Shown: positions 44,402 through 54,638 of the stretch, piece after piece
Layout: every line of letters starts with the position of its first letter
How positions within the stretch are numbered: the stretch's first letter is position 1
DNA from: Vasconcelosia minhoensis LEGE 07310
GTDB lineage: Bacteria > Cyanobacteriota > Cyanobacteriia > Phormidesmidales > Phormidesmidaceae
Assembly (NCBI RefSeq): GCF_015207255.1
Contig: NZ_JADEXG010000010.1
Span: forward strand, 1-64,000
DNA: 64,000 nucleotides
Direction of reading: 5' to 3'
The notes under the pieces: generated by a model
What the model saw: the letters and a program-made list of their open reading frames with translations, nothing else
Database searches by the model: none
What the model was told of the DNA's origin: nothing
Program-made: the position numbers and the translations under genes

Positions 44402-45442
44402 ATGGCTAAACTTCCAACTGACAAGGCCGAGCGACAAAAAGCCCTGGGCCTGGTGCTCAGCCAGATTGAGCGCAATTTTGGCAAGGGCACCATTATGCGG
44501 CTGGGAGACGCCAGCCGGCTGAAGGTTGAAACGATCTCCACTGGCGCTCTTACGCTTGACCTAGCCCTCAGCGGCGGCTTGCCCAAGGGGCGCGTGATTG
44601 AAATCTATGGTCCTGAGAGTTCGGGTAAGACAACGCTAGCGCTACACGCCATTGCTGAGGTTCAGCGGCAGGGTGGGATCGCGGCCTTCGTCGATGCAGA
44701 GCATGCGCTCGACCCGATCTATGCTGCCGCCCTCGGGATCGATACTGAAAACCTGCTGATTTCTCAGCCTGATACCGGCGAAACCGCTCTCGAAATTGTC
44801 GATCAGCTCATTCGCTCGGCCGCAGTGGAGATTATTGTGATCGACTCGGTCGCGGCGCTGGTGCCACGAGCCGAAATTGAAGGCGAAATGGGAGACACTC
44901 ACGTGGGGCTCCAGGCTCGATTGATGAGCCAAGCCCTGCGCAAAATTACCGGCAGCATTGGCAAGTCAGGCTGTACCGTCGTTTTTCTCAATCAGCTGCG
45001 GCTCAAGATTGGTGTGACCTACGGTAATCCTGAAACCACAACCGGTGGCAATGCGCTTAAATTCTACGCCTCTGTACGCTTGGATGTGCGGCGGATTCAG
45101 ACTCTAAAACGGGGAAATGAGGAGTTTGGGATTCGGGTTAAGGTCAAAGTCGCTAAGAATAAGGTCGCGCCTCCGTTTCGCCTGGCCGAGTTTGACATTA
45201 TCTTCGGTCAGGGGATTTCTAGACTAGGTTGCATTATTGATCTGGCTGAGCAAACGGGTGTCGTCCTTCGTCAAGGGGCCTGGTATAGCTATGGTGGGGA
45301 AAACATCAGCCAGGGCCGAGATAACGCTATCCAGTATTTAGGCGAATGCCCACAGCTGGCCCATCAGCTGCAGCAAGAAATCTGGCAGCGGCTCCAGCCA
45401 GCATCAGAGACTGCTGCTGAAACGTCTAGTCCCATAACCTAG
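44402..45442 (+). CDS. recA: Recombinase RecA
   Basis: ATP-dependent strand-exchange protein and coprotease for LexA. 346 residues: [20 protein letters not shown], Walker [10 protein letters not shown] near residues 66-74, [32 protein letters not shown] (Walker B), the L2 loop [37 protein letters not shown] region, and a short acidic/Ala tail. ATG 44402 is chosen over the upstream 44288 start, which has no family text. Its stop overlaps the convergent FHA gene (CTAG at 45439-45442). Confidence 0.97.
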   Translation: MAKLPTDKAERQKALGLVLSQIERNFGKGTIMRLGDASRLKVETISTGALTLDLALSGGLPKGRVIEIYGPESSGKTTLALHAIAEVQRQGGIAAFVDAEHALDPIYAAALGIDTENLLISQPDTGETALEIVDQLIRSAAVEIIVIDSVAALVPRAEIEGEMGDTHVGLQARLMSQALRKITGSIGKSGCTVVFLNQLRLKIGVTYGNPETTTGGNALKFYASVRLDVRRIQTLKRGNEEFGIRVKVKVAKNKVAPPFRLAEFDIIFGQGISRLGCIIDLAEQTGVVLRQGAWYSYGGENISQGRDNAIQYLGECPQLAHQLQQEIWQRLQPASETAAETSSPIT

Positions 45443-46080
45443 TCAGGCCGTCTAGCTTCGGGCTGAGTCGGCGTAGAATCAGCTCCGTAGGGGAGCTCTG
45501 CGATCGCACTCAGTGCGGTTTGACTCAAACTATTGCAGTGGCCCAATGTGACTGCTGCTTGAGGATCGTAGATGAAAAAGCTAAAGGTAAGGCCGCCTAG
45601 CCGAACCCGGTCACCGTCCCGCAGCTTTGAAAATCGCGCTATCCGACTGCCGTTGACATATGTCCCATTTGTACTTTCCAGGTCAAAGAGGACAAATCCC
45701 TGCTGCGGCTGATACTGAACCACAGCGTGACAGCGTGACAGCCGCTTATCTGGAAAGACTAGGACGGATTGCCGCGGATCGCGACCAATGCTCCAAATCG
45801 ACTGTGGCTGCATAAATGCCTGCGACTGGCCCGTCGGCCCGTTACTGACTAAGTACGCGCCGTTTTGAGTGATTACGCCTTGGGCATAGGGGGCGACAGC
45901 CGGACCGGATGGCGCAGATAGGTCTGCTTCCTCAGCCCGGAGCAGCTCATCCAGAAAATCGCGATCGCGCTCGTAGAGTTTTGAGAAAATTTGAAATAAT
46001 TCAAGTCGCTCCCGTAGCTTTTGCTCTTTAGAGTCTGGCAGAGCAGCTGCATAGGAAGCTAGAGCGCTTGGGTCGAGCAT
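45439..46080 (-). CDS. FHA domain protein
   Basis: 213 residues. The first ~55 residues are helical. The FHA domain lies at about 90-175: [27 protein letters not shown] and [11 protein letters not shown], containing Gly, Arg, Ser and His that bind phosphothreonine. A low-complexity tail follows. It could be a reader of Ser/Thr kinase signalling; the partner is unknown. Its tail-to-tail arrangement with recA, sharing the stop region, is likely positional rather than functional. Confidence 0.85.
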   Translation of the reverse strand: MLDPSALASYAAALPDSKEQKLRERLELFQIFSKLYERDRDFLDELLRAEEADLSAPSGPAVAPYAQGVITQNGAYLVSNGPTGQSQAFMQPQSIWSIGRDPRQSVLVFPDKRLSRCHAVVQYQPQQGFVLFDLESTNGTYVNGSRIARFSKLRDGDRVRLGGLTFSFFIYDPQAAVTLGHCNSLSQTALSAIAELPYGADSTPTQPEARRPD

Positions 46081-46398
46081 AAATGTAGGTGACGCAGCAG
46101 CTAAACGAACGACAAACTTATGAATCAGGCCACTCAGGTGCCAAAGTCAGGTGAAGATCCATTCAGCTCTAATTTTCCCAGATGCTTTTGGTCCACAGCT
46201 ACAATCACCCTGGCTTTATCAAATCTCTAAGCTTTAGGTTTTCTGCTTCATATTGTAGCGAGTTGTCATAGCGGGCCGCAATCTATCAGGTGTCGGCCGG
46301 TAGGCTACTCTGCGTCGTTTACCGATAGAGATCTTTCGAGCAGCCTATCTTTGGGCTGTCCGAGGAAGTTTTGTTGGCGTGCGGTCTCGAAGCCGCGT
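46081..46398. other. Intergenic region between FHA and DUF1815 genes
   Basis: About 318 bases. No open frame with family text, no tRNA or known RNA motif. It probably holds the FHA gene's promoter. Confidence 0.4.
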
Positions 46399-46740
46399 CT
46401 AAGCCGAAATCTGAGCCGCTTGGCTGTCGGCAGGCTTGACCTGATACTTGACTAGATTCGCAAGTTCTTGAAGCTGGCTGATGGCTTCAGCCCCTTCTAG
46501 CTTCATCAGCTCGCGGTCGTCCCGCATCTCCGTCCAGGTGATGCCGTAGTCAGATACCAAAAAGCGAATGAGATGATCGTCTCCCAGACTAACCATAAAG
46601 GAAGCGCTGTTGAGCTGCCCCCCACAGGTGTAGCAGGACGCTAAATAGCCCCGATTTTCTAAAACAGTCGCCAGCGCTTTCAGGCTCAAGACCAGATCCC
46701 GAACGAACTGACGGTGTTGTTCTGCAAGTCTAGTAAACAT
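46399..46740 (-). CDS. DUF1815 family cyanobacterial protein
   Basis: 113 residues starting MFTRLAEQHRQFVRDLVLSL. CYTCGGQLNSASFMVSLGDD and IRFLVSDYGITWTEMRDDRE are characteristic of this small cyanobacterial family; function unknown. The CxxC (CYTCG) could bind metal or act in redox. ATG 46740 is used; the frame extends 7 codons upstream from a less likely start. Confidence 0.82.
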   Translation of the reverse strand: MFTRLAEQHRQFVRDLVLSLKALATVLENRGYLASCYTCGGQLNSASFMVSLGDDHLIRFLVSDYGITWTEMRDDRELMKLEGAEAISQLQELANLVKYQVKPADSQAAQISA

Positions 46741-47162
46741 ACGGCGTTTCTCTCTCACCACATTCCATAATAGGCGACATTTTAAGATTTACTTAATAAA
46801 GTTTGACAGATAAATGTGCTTTTGCCAAAAAATGGCTATTTTGGGGCTACCTATATTGATTCCAGTTAGCCAGCTCGGACAAACTAGTATGGCCAAATTC
46901 AAACCGCGCTCTAACCGCAGCCGGGGTGAAGCAATTCCATCTAGGACGGCGCTCTGGACAGGAACGGCAGCAGCAGCCCTGGGCTAACACCCAAGTCAAA
47001 AACCCATAGTCCAGCAAACAGCCGCTATTAGGCAAACTGCTAAGATGCAAAGCCATAGGCCAGCAGAAACTTACTCCGTTCTAGCGCAGAAGGCGGAAAT
47101 TGACAGATTTATCTAGGCTATTGCCAAAATCATCACAAAAATTAGTAATTGGCGGGCAAAAC
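46741..47162. other. Intergenic region between DUF1815 and DUF2839 genes
   Basis: About 420 bases. The plus-strand frame 46832-46987 (51 codons, MAILGLPILIPVSQLGQTSM start) and the minus-strand frame 46847-47056 both lack ribosome-binding sites and family text, so no gene is called. Confidence 0.4.
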
Positions 47163-47378
47163 CTAACCCGAAATTTCCCACCAGCCAAAGCCGGGACCAA
47201 TAAAGCGCACCGTTAGCCAAATCCCAACCATTAAAATAATCCCAACCCAAGCGCCTAACGTCGTCCATCGGCTGAATTGAGTGGCCTGAGCTTTCGTGAT
47301 CGGCAGCCAAGGCAAAATTGTCTCAGGCTTGCCGTACTCTTCTCCTAGGGCTTCGCGGCGGCGTTTGGCTTCTCCCAT
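47163..47378 (-). CDS. DUF2839 family small membrane protein
   Basis: 71 residues. A charged N-terminus MGEAKRRREALGEEYGKP is followed by one membrane span (TTLGAWVGIILMVGIWLTVRF) and the family ending FIGPGFGWWE. Conserved in cyanobacteria, function unknown. The DinG-like gene lies 34 bp upstream on the same strand, so the two may be co-transcribed. Confidence 0.85.
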   Translation of the reverse strand: MGEAKRRREALGEEYGKPETILPWLPITKAQATQFSRWTTLGAWVGIILMVGIWLTVRFIGPGFGWWEISG

Positions 47379-47412
47379 GAGTTAGCGGTGATTGGGTGAA
47401 CAGCTAAGCCCA

Positions 47413-48942
47413 TCATAGCGCTTCTTCCGCGGGTAACCACTCCATGTCGATATAGCTACTGCGAGCAGCGGGACTTAGCGCCATTAGCACCTGAGCCCCA
47501 TAGCTGCGGTGGTTGACTCGGTTATCCAGCAGGGCGACAATTCCCTGGCGGGTGCGGACAGGCGCGATCGCGCGCTGTAGCTGGCTCAGCGCTTCAGGTA
47601 GCAAATATAGCTTAAACCAGTCTTGCCGCCGTCGCTTGTGGGCAGCTACCCGACCTGCGACCAGCGGATTTTCCAACGAGGGGATAGGCAGCGTTGCAAT
47701 AATCAGGAGTCCAGGCGGGCAGAGTTGGGATTGCTGCTGCTGCCAGAAATCCCAACCGGTAATCAAAATGCCACTCGTCGGCGGCGCTTTTTCGACCTGT
47801 ACCCGTGAGCCATATTCAGCGGCGAGGATGGCCCCCACCTGGGCTTTGAGCGGGACATCGCCGATAATCACCACAGTGAGCTCCGTCGCTCCAGCTCGAG
47901 CGCCCAGCAAAGCCCGAATTTGCTGTAGCAAGGCAACCTGAAAATGACTGGTGTTCGGCATGGGTAGCCGATCCGGCAGATAGAGCTGAATCATATCGTG
48001 GTGTCGATCGGGGGCAAACTTGAGGCAGGTCATGTCGCTCAGTCCCAGCCGGGCTCGATAGACGCTAGCCTTATCATCTAGACCTAGGGCTGCACCCATT
48101 AACACGACCGGCTGCTGTGTCCAGATTGGCGATAGCGTCGCGCTAATATCGGCTGGACTACAGTGCAGCTCAATACTGCCCCGCTCCCGATTAAGACGGC
48201 TCCAGGCAAGCCTTTCAGGACTCCGAAAGCGCTGCCAAAACCGCTGCCAGGTAATCGGCAGAATCGGCTCTTGAGCATAGCCGTTCAATAGCGTTTGATA
48301 GAGTTCTATCAGCAGCGCCTGCTCAGGCTCTCCGATTAGATAGCAGTTGTAGGGATTGATCGGATGCTGAAACAGCGCATGGGTCAAACGCACCCTGAGG
48401 TCACGAATCCAGCCGCTCTGGCTGGGATAGGCTAGCATCAAATGCTCCCAGTCAGAGGCTCGCAGCGATACGGTTAGCTCAGTCTGGACCCAGCTCTCGA
48501 GGTCATCGGCGCGGTCGATCAGGGTCGGCAAGTGATTCGGAAACGCTGTCTGCTGCGTCAGCCGATCCCTCAGCCAGGCTTGCGGAGAAGTCAACAATAA
48601 GCCCCGAAAGTCGCCTCCTGGCCAGCGATCCCCGACCTGAATTGGCTTGATCAGCGGCATGGCCTGCTGCAAACTGGGAATGGCCTGTCGCAGTATCTGC
48701 GACTGTAGCGGCTGCGGTAAAACCACTATGGCTGGTTCAGGCCAGAGCAGCGCCGGCGTCAGGTAGCTGAGGCGGTAACTGCCGTCGTAGGCCGAAGCCC
48801 CACCCGTTTGAATGAGGGCGCTTCTGCCGAGGCGCAGGGCTCTGGCTACGAGACGAGCCATCGTTAGATGGTGGGGCCACGGCCTTTGGCCCTGATCTCG
48901 CAGAAACGCCCGTAGTCGCTGGTGTACTTCCGCCTCAATCAC
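47413..48942 (-). CDS. Degenerate DinG/XPD-like helicase homologue
   Basis: 509 residues, GTG start. The layout follows DinG-type helicases, with LSYLTPALLW after the site of motif I and HKRRRQDWFKLYLLPEALSQLQRAIAPVRTRQGIVALLDNRV matching the C-terminal motif VI region. The Walker A position reads QTGGASAYDGSYR instead of GTGKT, and the DEAH position reads LIDRADDLE. So ATP hydrolysis by the usual site is unlikely. I recall full-length relatives in other cyanobacteria with the same changes, suggesting a conserved non-canonical role. Confidence 0.78.
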   Translation of the reverse strand: MIEAEVHQRLRAFLRDQGQRPWPHHLTMARLVARALRLGRSALIQTGGASAYDGSYRLSYLTPALLWPEPAIVVLPQPLQSQILRQAIPSLQQAMPLIKPIQVGDRWPGGDFRGLLLTSPQAWLRDRLTQQTAFPNHLPTLIDRADDLESWVQTELTVSLRASDWEHLMLAYPSQSGWIRDLRVRLTHALFQHPINPYNCYLIGEPEQALLIELYQTLLNGYAQEPILPITWQRFWQRFRSPERLAWSRLNRERGSIELHCSPADISATLSPIWTQQPVVLMGAALGLDDKASVYRARLGLSDMTCLKFAPDRHHDMIQLYLPDRLPMPNTSHFQVALLQQIRALLGARAGATELTVVIIGDVPLKAQVGAILAAEYGSRVQVEKAPPTSGILITGWDFWQQQQSQLCPPGLLIIATLPIPSLENPLVAGRVAAHKRRRQDWFKLYLLPEALSQLQRAIAPVRTRQGIVALLDNRVNHRSYGAQVLMALSPAARSSYIDMEWLPAEEAL

Positions 48943-49145
48943 AGATCGCTAGCTGTCTTTAATCTGAGTAATGGTCTCAATTGTGACATATCTAATTTGG
49001 ATTCCTGGGCGGGACACAGAACCTCTAGATTGGGCTGAGACTCTGACAGAATGACATTCTAGTCAATTTTTGAGGGGCAGGCTGATTGCCTCAGAGGCCG
49101 GTACTTTCAGAGAAACGATACCCATCGGGAGAACCAGATCCAAAT

Positions 49146-49985
49146 ATGAAGATTGGAATTGTCGGGTTAGGGCTGATTGGTGGCTGCTTGGGCTTAGATC
49201 TACGTCAGTTGGGGCATACCGTATTAGGGGTGGCGCGGCGGCCAGAAACCTGTTCTGAGGCGCTCCGACGGGGGATCGTGGACCGAGCCACCTCGGAGCT
49301 AGCGCTGCTGGAACTGGCAGAAGTTGTGTTTATCTGCACGCCGATTGCCGCTATTGTACCCACTGTGAAGGCTCTAGCGGCGGTTCTACCGGCCTCAGCG
49401 GTGATCACCGACGTCGGCTCGGTTAAAACTGCTATCGCTGTCCCAGCGGCCCAGCTGTGGCCAAACTTTGTCGGCGGTCACCCAATGAGCGGTAAAAGCG
49501 AGGCCGGGCTGGCCGCCGCTGAAGCCGGTATCTTTAGCTGCCGCCCCTATGTTTTAACCCCGCTAGCGGAGACGCCCCCGGCGGCTGTTGCGCTGGTAGC
49601 CGACTTAGCCGAACAGCTCCGCTCCGAGCTCTGCTGCTGTTCGCCGTTGGCCCACGATCGCGCCGTTGCCTGGATATCTCATCTGCCTGTGATGGTCAGC
49701 GCCGGGCTGATCCAGGCCTGCCTGAACGAACCCGACCCAACCATTGCGCATCTGGCGCAGCGACTCGCCAGTTCGGGCTTTCGCGATACCAGCCGAGTGG
49801 GGGGCGGTAATCCAGAGCTAGGGATGATGATGGCCCGCTACAATCGAGAGCCGCTGCTGCGATCGCTCTACCATTACCAAGCCGCTATCGGCCAGCTGAT
49901 TCAGCAGATTGAAAACGAAGACTGGCAGGCGTTAGCCACCCAGCTAGCAGCCGCGGCGGCGGCACGGCAGGACTTTGTCGATTAG
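49146..49985 (+). CDS. tyrA: Arogenate/prephenate dehydrogenase
   Basis: NAD(P)-dependent enzyme of tyrosine synthesis; cyanobacterial forms usually use arogenate with NADP. 279 residues: KIGIVGLGLIGGCLGLDL is the dinucleotide fold, VFICTPI, ITDVGSVK, FVGGHPMSGKSEAG and HDRAVAWISHLP the catalytic parts, GFRDTSRVGGGNPELG the substrate part. ATG 49146 is chosen because the Rossmann fold begins there; the frame extends to 49086 without family text. The stop is shared with the convergent kinase gene (TTAG, 49982-49985). Confidence 0.93.
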   Translation: MKIGIVGLGLIGGCLGLDLRQLGHTVLGVARRPETCSEALRRGIVDRATSELALLELAEVVFICTPIAAIVPTVKALAAVLPASAVITDVGSVKTAIAVPAAQLWPNFVGGHPMSGKSEAGLAAAEAGIFSCRPYVLTPLAETPPAAVALVADLAEQLRSELCCCSPLAHDRAVAWISHLPVMVSAGLIQACLNEPDPTIAHLAQRLASSGFRDTSRVGGGNPELGMMMARYNREPLLRSLYHYQAAIGQLIQQIENEDWQALATQLAAAAAARQDFVD

Positions 49986-51799
49986 TCGATGGCCTCTTGA
50001 CTGATCGCTAACACCGGTTCCTGATAGAGGATCGCCGTAAAGATAACGGTTGATCCCAGCCCTTCGCCCATGCTAATAAACTGGACTTTCCCACCCATCG
50101 CTTCTACCAGGCGCTGCGAAATGGCCAGTCCGAGCCCGGTCCCCCCGTACTGGCGAGTGCGCTCGCTGTCTACCTGGCTGAAGGTCTGAAACAGACGATC
50201 CTGCTTTTCCAGAGAAACGCCAATGCCGGTATCCGCGACGCTAATTTTGACCATTCCCGGCCAGGACTGATCGTCAAAATCAACCGGCTGTGGATTGATT
50301 TCAGCCCCGATGGAAACGCCGCCCTCGCTGGTAAACTTAATGGCGTTGCCGACCAGGTTGAGAATGACCTGGAGCAGCCGCTGGTAGTTGCCATATAGTT
50401 TAAGATCATCGCGCGTCTGCGGCAGGTCGATATTCAGGAAAAGTCCCCTCTGCTCCGCCTGCGATCGCATGAAGCCATCAACCTCGGTCAGCAGCTCTCT
50501 CAGGCTCACGGCGCTCTTATCCAGCTCCATCTTACCCGCTTCAATTTTGGCAATATCTAGGACATCGTTGATCAGGTTGAGCAAGTGCAGAGCTGACTTG
50601 TGGGCCTCTTGAATAAATTCCTCTTGCTCTTCAGGATCGTCTGCCATCCCGTCGAGGACTAGCCTTAGGAAGCCGATCATGCCGTTGAGCGGCGTTCTAA
50701 GCTCGTGGGAGGTGTTGGCGAGAAAATCGCTCTTAAGCCGAGAGGCTTCTTCCGCCTGTCGTTTAGCCGCTTCCAATTCATCGTGCTTCCGGCGCAGCTC
50801 TTCGTTAGTGCCCTCGAGCTGCTCATTGGTGCACTGGAGTTTTAGTGTTAGCTCATCTCGGGCGTTGAATAGTTTGGCGTGGGCAATAGCCGTCCCCACC
50901 TGGTCGGTGAGCTCTGTAATCAGCTCAATTTCTAGCGGCGTCCAGGAGCGCTTTGGACGCTGCTGGAGCAACAAAATGCTGTTGGGTTCGTTCTGATAGC
51001 AGGTCGCGACCGTCAACACGGTGTAGGGTGAACCCTCTTCTGAGTGGTCAAAGTCAGACATGACCGGGGCTAGGGTCTGGAGCGTCTGCTGAAAATCCGG
51101 TTTTTGATTCAGATCAAAGGTTTTGCCCAGACAGGGATGTAGTCCTGACGGATGGTATTCGGCGACAACGAGGAGCGTCTGCATCTCTTGAGAGTAATCA
51201 CAAACTAAACAGCGGTCTAGATTGAGTAGTTTCCCCAAGACTTCTACGGTCTGCTGCCAAATCGTTTCTAGATGAAGGGTTTTGCGGATATCTGCGGCAA
51301 TCTGAGTGAGTAAGGCGTGGTAGCTGCTACCCGGAGCTTCCAGCCGTTCTAAATTCGCTAGCATCCCAGTGGTAATGGGCTGTGGCTGTAGCGATATTAG
51401 CTGATAGCCGATGCCAATTACCCCGGCTACCAACCCCGACTCATCGGGTAGGGGGCTCAGCGTAAAGTCAAAGCTCACGGGATGGTGATCGCAGCGCAGC
51501 ACGCATTGAAACTGCTCTGGTTCCTGTGTTTGTAGCACTCGGTCAACTCGCTTGAGATAGGCTTCGAGCGAAACCGGTCCGACCAGGACTTCGACCGGCT
51601 GCCCTACATAGTCCCTAATCGGCAGACCGGCTGCTTCGGCCTGGGGCCAACACAGCGATAAAATTTGGCCCTGAATATCGTGAGTGACTTCAAGGGCGGC
51701 TGAAGCGCAGCGCCGACCCATCGCTGAGGGCACCGGAGAGACGTCATCCGGCGCTGTGATTGCGTTTGAAAATGAAGACGAGCTAGCGGGCCGAGGCAT
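49982..51799 (-). CDS. Sensor histidine kinase with PAS-like and GAF domains
   Basis: 605 residues. A PAS-like domain (about 35-145) is followed by a GAF domain (about 165-320, IRKTLHLETIWQQTVEVLGKLLNLDRCLV), a coiled-coil stretch, and the dimerisation domain with intact H-box FLANTSHELRTPLNG near residue 365. The ATPase domain has NLVGNAIKFT, VADTGIGVSLEKQD and GTGLGLAISQRLVEAMGG. The input signal and response regulator are unknown: no regulator gene is adjacent. No membrane segment is seen, so it is cytoplasmic. Confidence 0.92.
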   Translation of the reverse strand: MPRPASSSSFSNAITAPDDVSPVPSAMGRRCASAALEVTHDIQGQILSLCWPQAEAAGLPIRDYVGQPVEVLVGPVSLEAYLKRVDRVLQTQEPEQFQCVLRCDHHPVSFDFTLSPLPDESGLVAGVIGIGYQLISLQPQPITTGMLANLERLEAPGSSYHALLTQIAADIRKTLHLETIWQQTVEVLGKLLNLDRCLVCDYSQEMQTLLVVAEYHPSGLHPCLGKTFDLNQKPDFQQTLQTLAPVMSDFDHSEEGSPYTVLTVATCYQNEPNSILLLQQRPKRSWTPLEIELITELTDQVGTAIAHAKLFNARDELTLKLQCTNEQLEGTNEELRRKHDELEAAKRQAEEASRLKSDFLANTSHELRTPLNGMIGFLRLVLDGMADDPEEQEEFIQEAHKSALHLLNLINDVLDIAKIEAGKMELDKSAVSLRELLTEVDGFMRSQAEQRGLFLNIDLPQTRDDLKLYGNYQRLLQVILNLVGNAIKFTSEGGVSIGAEINPQPVDFDDQSWPGMVKISVADTGIGVSLEKQDRLFQTFSQVDSERTRQYGGTGLGLAISQRLVEAMGGKVQFISMGEGLGSTVIFTAILYQEPVLAISQEAID

Positions 51800-52067
51800 T
51801 ACATCTTAAAATTCTGAACGTTCTGAGCCTGGCTGCATAGGCTAGGCCAAAGGGTCCCTTGCTTAAGTCACCCTAAACTGTCTCTAAATCGCTTCTGAGC
51901 CGCCAGGATAGCCTTAGGAATGAGTTTGATAATTAAGCGTAAGCAGATTACTTCAGTGTAAGCTGCTTAGCCTGTCGTGTCATTCCACCGGAAACGGTTC
52001 TGGGGGGATAGAGAGCTTGCGGAAATGAGCGAGTATTATTATTTAGATATCCCGTTTAAGAGCCGAT

Positions 52068-52286
52068 TCAATCATTCCATTCGCCTTTAGGCGGTACCGG
52101 CGGATTGGGATGGAAGGGCCGGGACAGGTCATCTTCACGCCGGGTGCCGGTTTGGAGCCACTGCCGCAGCGCGATTTCAATCACTTTACTGGGATCGCTG
52201 GTCAGCCGGCCAACCTGGTCCATCAGCTCAGGGTCAAGCCGCACCGAAATTTCTACCTTGTCAGGATTGTCAGCAGGAGTTGTCAT
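52068..52286 (-). CDS. Small ribbon-helix-helix-like protein
   Basis: 72 residues: KVEISVRLDPELMDQVGRLT is a beta strand plus helix, then PSKVIEIALRQWLQTG, as in CopG/Arc-type DNA-binding proteins. The C-terminal ~25 residues are polar and proline-rich. ATG 52286 is used; the open frame extends upstream with no family text. No toxin-like gene is beside it, so it is not called an antitoxin. Confidence 0.75.
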   Translation of the reverse strand: MTTPADNPDKVEISVRLDPELMDQVGRLTSDPSKVIEIALRQWLQTGTRREDDLSRPFHPNPPVPPKGEWND

Positions 52287-52550
52287 AGCGGGGTTAAAGA
52301 TATATCCCAAAGTAAACCGTGTCTTCAACCGAATTGTCCTATTGAGTCGTCAACTTTTCAGTCGATGGACTTGTAGATTGGGCAAGTCATCCAATCAGAT
52401 GGCAAGATGGGGCCAAGTGGCAAGACGGGGGCAGGCTAGCTGGGCCAGCCCGATTTGTAGATTACTCACCTTACCGTAAGCCAAGCCTTAAAATAAGTTA
52501 AGATTTCGCCCCCAGTCATTCCGCTTACAAATTTTTAGAGTCTGAAGTTT

Positions 52551-54356
52551 ATGACCGACGCTGCTGTTGCCCGGATTCGCAATTTTTCAATCATTGCCCA
52601 TATTGACCACGGTAAATCGACCCTGGCCGATCGGCTGCTTCAGCAAACCGGCACCGTCAGCGATCGCGACATGAAGGCTCAGTTTCTCGACTCTATGGAT
52701 CTAGAGCGAGAGCGGGGGATCACGATCAAGCTCCAGGCGGCCCGGATGAACTATCGCGCCCAGGACGGTCAGGAATATGTGCTAAACCTGATCGACACCC
52801 CGGGGCACGTGGATTTTTCCTACGAGGTTTCGCGATCGCTCGCGGCTTGCGAAGGGGCGCTGCTCGTGGTCGATGCCTCCCAGGGCGTCGAAGCCCAAAC
52901 TTTGGCCAACGTCTACTTGGCCCTGGAGCACGACCTAGAAATTATTCCTGTCTTGAACAAGGTTGATCTGCCCGGAGCTGAGCCAGACCGGGTCAAGCAG
53001 GAAATTGAAGAAATCATTGGGCTGGACTGTAGTCAAGCCATCCTAGCCTCGGCCAAAGAGGGGATTGGGATCAATGAGATCTTAGAGTCGATTGTCCTTT
53101 TGGTGCCGCCGCCGCCCGACCAGACTCGCCAACCGCTGCGGGCGCTGATCTTCGATAGCTACTACGACAGCTATCGCGGCGTGATCGTCTATTTTCGGGT
53201 GATGGATGGCGCCGTTCGGCGAAAAGACCGGGTACGGCTGATGGCCTCGGGCAAAGAATATGAAATTGACGAACTCGGCGTGCTCTCGCCGCAGCAGGTT
53301 GAGGTGGAAGAACTCCACGCCGGTGAGGTCGGCTATTTCGCCGCCTCGATTAAGTCAGTAGAAGACGCCCGGGTCGGAGACACGATTACGCTGGTCAAAG
53401 AACCGGCCGAGAAGCCTTTGCCGGGCTACGTTGAGGCTAAGCCAATGGTCTTCTGCGGCCTCTTCCCGACCGATTCGGAGCAGTATGAAGACCTGCGGGA
53501 AGCGCTTGACAAGCTGCGGCTGAACGATGCGGCGCTCCAGTATGAGCCAGAGACCTCTAGCGCCATGGGGTTTGGCTTTCGCTGTGGGTTTCTAGGACTG
53601 CTGCATATGGAAATCGTGCAGGAGCGGCTAGAGCGCGAATATAACTTAGATCTGATTACGACGGCACCGTCGGTTGTCTATCAGGTGACGACGATCAAGG
53701 GTGAGGTGTTAGAGATCGACAATCCCTGCGAGCTTCCCGATCCCCAATATCGCGAAAAAATTGAGGAGCCCTACGTCCGCGTCGATATTATCACGCCAGA
53801 GGAGTTTGTCGGACCGCTGATGGAGCTATGTCAGACCCGTCGCGGCGAATTTGCCAACATGAAATACCTGACGCCGGGGCGGACCACGCTGATCTACGAG
53901 CTGCCTCTAGCCGAAATCGTCACCGACTTTTTTGATCAGATGAAGTCCCGGACCCGCGGCTATGCCAGCATGGAATATCAGCTGATCGGCTATCGGCCCA
54001 ATCCGCTAGTCCGGCTAGATATTATGATCCATGGCGACCCGGTCGATCCGCTGGCGACCATCGTGCATCGGGACAAGGCCTATTACGTCGGCAAAGCGCT
54101 GACTGAAAAGCTCAAGGAGCTGATTCCCCGACATCAGTTTAAAATTCCTGTGCAAGCCGCAATCGGCAGCCGCGTCGTCGCCAGCGAGAGTATCCCGGCG
54201 CTGCGTAAGGATGTCCTGGCAAAATGCTACGGTGGCGATATTTCCCGTAAGAAAAAGCTGCTCCAAAAGCAGGCGAAAGGGAAGAAGCGGCTAAAATCAA
54301 TCGGCACGGTCGATGTTCCCCAGGAAGCTTTTATGGCCGTTTTGAAGTTACAGTAA
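52551..54356 (+). CDS. lepA: Elongation factor 4 (LepA)
   Basis: Ribosomal GTPase that back-translocates or remodels stalled ribosomes. 601 residues with the GTPase motifs AHIDHGKST (G1), RGITIK (G2), DTPGHVDF (G3) and NKVDLPGA (G4), the EF4-specific C-terminal domain ([41 protein letters not shown]) and the basic end [17 protein letters not shown] 52551 gives the usual N-terminus. A 12-bp palindrome GCGCGATCGCGC follows the stop but without a T-tract. Confidence 0.97.
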   Translation: MTDAAVARIRNFSIIAHIDHGKSTLADRLLQQTGTVSDRDMKAQFLDSMDLERERGITIKLQAARMNYRAQDGQEYVLNLIDTPGHVDFSYEVSRSLAACEGALLVVDASQGVEAQTLANVYLALEHDLEIIPVLNKVDLPGAEPDRVKQEIEEIIGLDCSQAILASAKEGIGINEILESIVLLVPPPPDQTRQPLRALIFDSYYDSYRGVIVYFRVMDGAVRRKDRVRLMASGKEYEIDELGVLSPQQVEVEELHAGEVGYFAASIKSVEDARVGDTITLVKEPAEKPLPGYVEAKPMVFCGLFPTDSEQYEDLREALDKLRLNDAALQYEPETSSAMGFGFRCGFLGLLHMEIVQERLEREYNLDLITTAPSVVYQVTTIKGEVLEIDNPCELPDPQYREKIEEPYVRVDIITPEEFVGPLMELCQTRRGEFANMKYLTPGRTTLIYELPLAEIVTDFFDQMKSRTRGYASMEYQLIGYRPNPLVRLDIMIHGDPVDPLATIVHRDKAYYVGKALTEKLKELIPRHQFKIPVQAAIGSRVVASESIPALRKDVLAKCYGGDISRKKKLLQKQAKGKKRLKSIGTVDVPQEAFMAVLKLQ

Positions 54357-54638
54357 GGCGCGATCGCGCTTGTCCAAAATAGCGGTTCAAAATCTAATAG
54401 CTGCTCCGTAGGGTTGCTGACAGTCCTGTTTCCGTAAAATTTGTTCGATAGCGAACCCTTTACGCAGAATTGAATTTTTAGTAAAACTGTTTTGACGAGG
54501 CCTGGCCAGGCTGGGGAACCTTGTTACATTTCTAAGCAAGCTCTAAACTGGCACTCACTGCTGAGCGGCTACCTGCTCAACTTAAGCTCCGATAAGGGCT
54601 GAACTTTTTCCAGAGGACCTCATTAAAGTGCAGAATTT

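Noticed and set aside
46832-46987. 51-codon plus-strand frame in the DUF1815-DUF2839 gap
   Set aside because: No ribosome-binding site and no similarity I recognise; I considered small photosystem subunits, but there is no matching membrane span.
52068-52286. Ribbon-helix-helix protein as an antitoxin
   Set aside because: No toxin-like gene on either side; neighbours are a kinase and lepA.
54490-54520. Palindrome GCCTGGCCAGGC upstream of the UDP-xylose synthase gene
   Set aside because: Twelve bases, no copies seen elsewhere and no flanking promoter; not enough for a feature.
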